A stretch of DNA of 64,000 nt, taken from NCBI GenBank assembly GCA_032433765.1, contig JAVIAB010000092.1, positions 61,356,126 through 61,420,125 of the forward strand. The letters run 5' to 3'. The DNA comes from Megaustenia siamemsis. Taxonomy: Eukaryota; Mollusca; Gastropoda; Stylommatophora; Ariophantidae. The stretch's first letter is position 1; the number at the start of each line of letters is the position of its first letter. This document shows, one piece after another, positions 55,501 to 58,500 of this stretch. The translations under genes and the position numbers were made by a program. The notes beneath the pieces are model-generated. The model searched no databases. It was not told the origin of the DNA and saw nothing but the letters and a program-made list of their open reading frames with translations.

Positions 55501-58500
55501 AGGAAGAACAGATCATGTGCTGATCAAATAACTACCCTACGTATAATAGTTGAACAAAGTTTAGAACTAAAATCCCTACTTTATATTGGATTCATCGATT
55601 AAGTAAAGGCATTTGATAGTTTAGACAGAAGAATGCTTTGGAAGTTGCTGAGTCATTACGGAATCCCCACACAGTTTATTAATCTGATAAAAACAATTTA
55701 TGAAGGAACGAAATATAGTGTGGTGCATGGAGGACAGCTTACAGAAGCATTTGAAATAAGAACAGGAGTAAGGCAGGGATGCCTTCTGTCTCCATTTCTC
55801 TTTCTACTGGCCATAGATTGGATTATGAAAGTAACTCAAAACAACAGAAATGGAATCCAGTGGTCGCTGACCAAACAACTTGATGATTTAGACTTTGCTG
55901 ATGACATAGCTCTCTTATCACACAGCCATCAACAGATGCAGGATAAAATGAGCATACTTGATGAGAGATCACAACAGCTAGGACTGAAGATTAATAGAGA
56001 TAAGACCAACATTATGAGAATTAATGCAGTTGGCAATAACCAAATAAAACTAGGAGAAATACCTTTACTAGACGTACAATCTTACATATATCTGGGCAGT
56101 AATATAGATAAAGAGAGAGGAACAGAAAATTATACCAAAATAAAGATATCAAAAGCAAGAGGAGCTTTCGTTGCACTAGGAAACATATGGAAATTCAAAT
56201 AAATTAGGTTAAATACAAAAATAAAAATTTCAAGTCAAATATTAAGTAGGTCCTATTATATGGCTGTGAAACATGGAGAACAACAAGAAGAAGATACTAT
56301 AATTTGATAAATATACCTGTATACTATAATTTAGAAATATGCCTGTATACTATAATTTAGAAATATGCCTGTATACTATAATTTAGAAATATGCCTGTAT
56401 ACTATAATTTAGAAATATGCATTCGACAAATATAAGTACATCATAGTTTCAGAGGTTTGGTATATCACGATGTTTCTCTTTTTCTACACGGGACAATAGA
56501 GTTCCAATACATTTTCTTAGTAAAAATATCCCTCTATGGATATATTATGCAAATTAGATATTAAACATGTGTATACATATACTTTCTAAACAATATAATG
56601 AGATGAGAACAGATATAACATATTCATGTAACTAAGAGGGACCCAATGATTATATATTCCGGATTTTCTACACTTTGTTTACAGTAGCCGCAGCAGCATT
56701 CATTTTCTCAAAATTATATTATTTTAAAAGTGTGCTCTTGCCATCTCTGCAGATATAATAGATAGTCCTGTTCTGAACAATTGTAGGCGATTTCATGTCT
56801 GGACATCTTATCTTAGTTAATTCATCTTTATTAGAAAAGTACTTTCAATTACGTGCTCTTAGCTCCTTTTCTGGCTGTGGATGTTTAATATGATAATGAA
56901 AATATTGTACTTTTTCCGTGACAATAGACCATACGTACAAAATTGATCCATTTAACTATGCTGTAGCTTCCTCGTAGAATTAATGTGTCAATAGCTAAAA
57001 CTGACAAATTTTTTAATCCATACGCAATAATTATTGATATACTCTGTTCTCATTGCGAGCTGGTGGTCGAATCAATAACTTCTCTTTCTCCAAACCAGGA
57101 AAGCACTGGTTCGAATCACAGTGGAGTTAAATGTTTATTTGTCTATCGGGGGTAAAAACTGTGATCCGAACGGTGGCGACTACACAGGTGGTGTGTACGA
57201 AATAGGTTGTTAGTTCCCATATCTATATAGACCTTCAACCGATTTTTTTTTTTTGGCAAATGTGGTTAGTATTAAGCCCCTGTCGTCCTTTCTCGCCACA
57301 AAAATTCAGTACTCTTAAAGTCTTGGTTAACCCGGAAGTCGACGATCTGGACAGATGACGACCTATTGTCTATAGTAGTTGACGTCACACTATCATTGAG
57401 CTACCGCTGTTACTGGTGCTTTAGACATGAACTTTATCTAGCTTAAGGCGCGAACAGATACCAACAGTTTAAGGCAGTGGCTCTCAACGCGGTGCCCGCG
57501 GACGCCATTGCACCCGCCACGTGGTTTCTTGGTTCCCGAGAAGTTCCAGCGTGTTGTTCTTAATTAAAAATTAAGAGAAAGAAAAAAAAGAATGGATGAA
57601 GCAATCGCTGACCTTTTTTCTTCCTAAAGAACAGAGGCGTACACTGTCGGCATCAAATGGTCAAAACGAAGTAGAATTAGCGGTTGAAATTAGTCTTCAT
57701 ACGGTATTTTTAAAAGGCTTGAGTAGAGCTGAACTTGAGTTTACATAAATCATATGTCCCCAACTTTGAAAACCAGCAGAAACAAATTAAGTACTAAAAA
57801 TCACATTAGTTGAACGCAGTGTAATGTTTTATTTTTGTAATGCTCATTTTTCTATTTATCTTCAGAAAGTATGTAATTTTTGTTGGTTAGATACTTTATA
57901 TTCATTTTGCTTTGAAAATGGACACGTGATAACCGTGCGACGAGCAAAAAGCTGTGTTATAGATATGAGTAGCCCTTGTTAACTATATATTTGGATACTG
58001 TAACCAGCGGTTATTTAGAAAATTTACAGTGCGCCCGTTGGCACAAAGGGATTGAGAACCGCTGGCTTACGAGAATATCAGCAAGACAATAGAAAGTCGT
58101 TATGGTACAGCCATTATATAAGCTTCAGAGACCTGTGATACTATTATAGAACGATCTAATTGTTCAAGAAGTAAGCGAGAACAGAGAAAACTGGAGAAGA
58201 ATAAATGTCTCCGCTGAAGTTGGATAAATAAATCCGTAAACTCTTCATAACCAAAAACAAATTTTGTTTGGTATCCGGACATTTTACGTACGGGTAGTTC
58301 TCTTTCTGAAATTCAACAGTCGACTACGCTTCTTCATTGTAAAAGTAAAAAAAAGTACCCCCGTCACGCTAAGTGGCGTATAGGGAAATATGGTGTTAGT
58401 GACCCTATATTTTACAGATCTTCAGCACATGATTTTTGGGGTAATGTGGTCGGTATTACGTCCGTGCTGCTTTACTTTTCCCAGAAAAATCCGGTACCCA

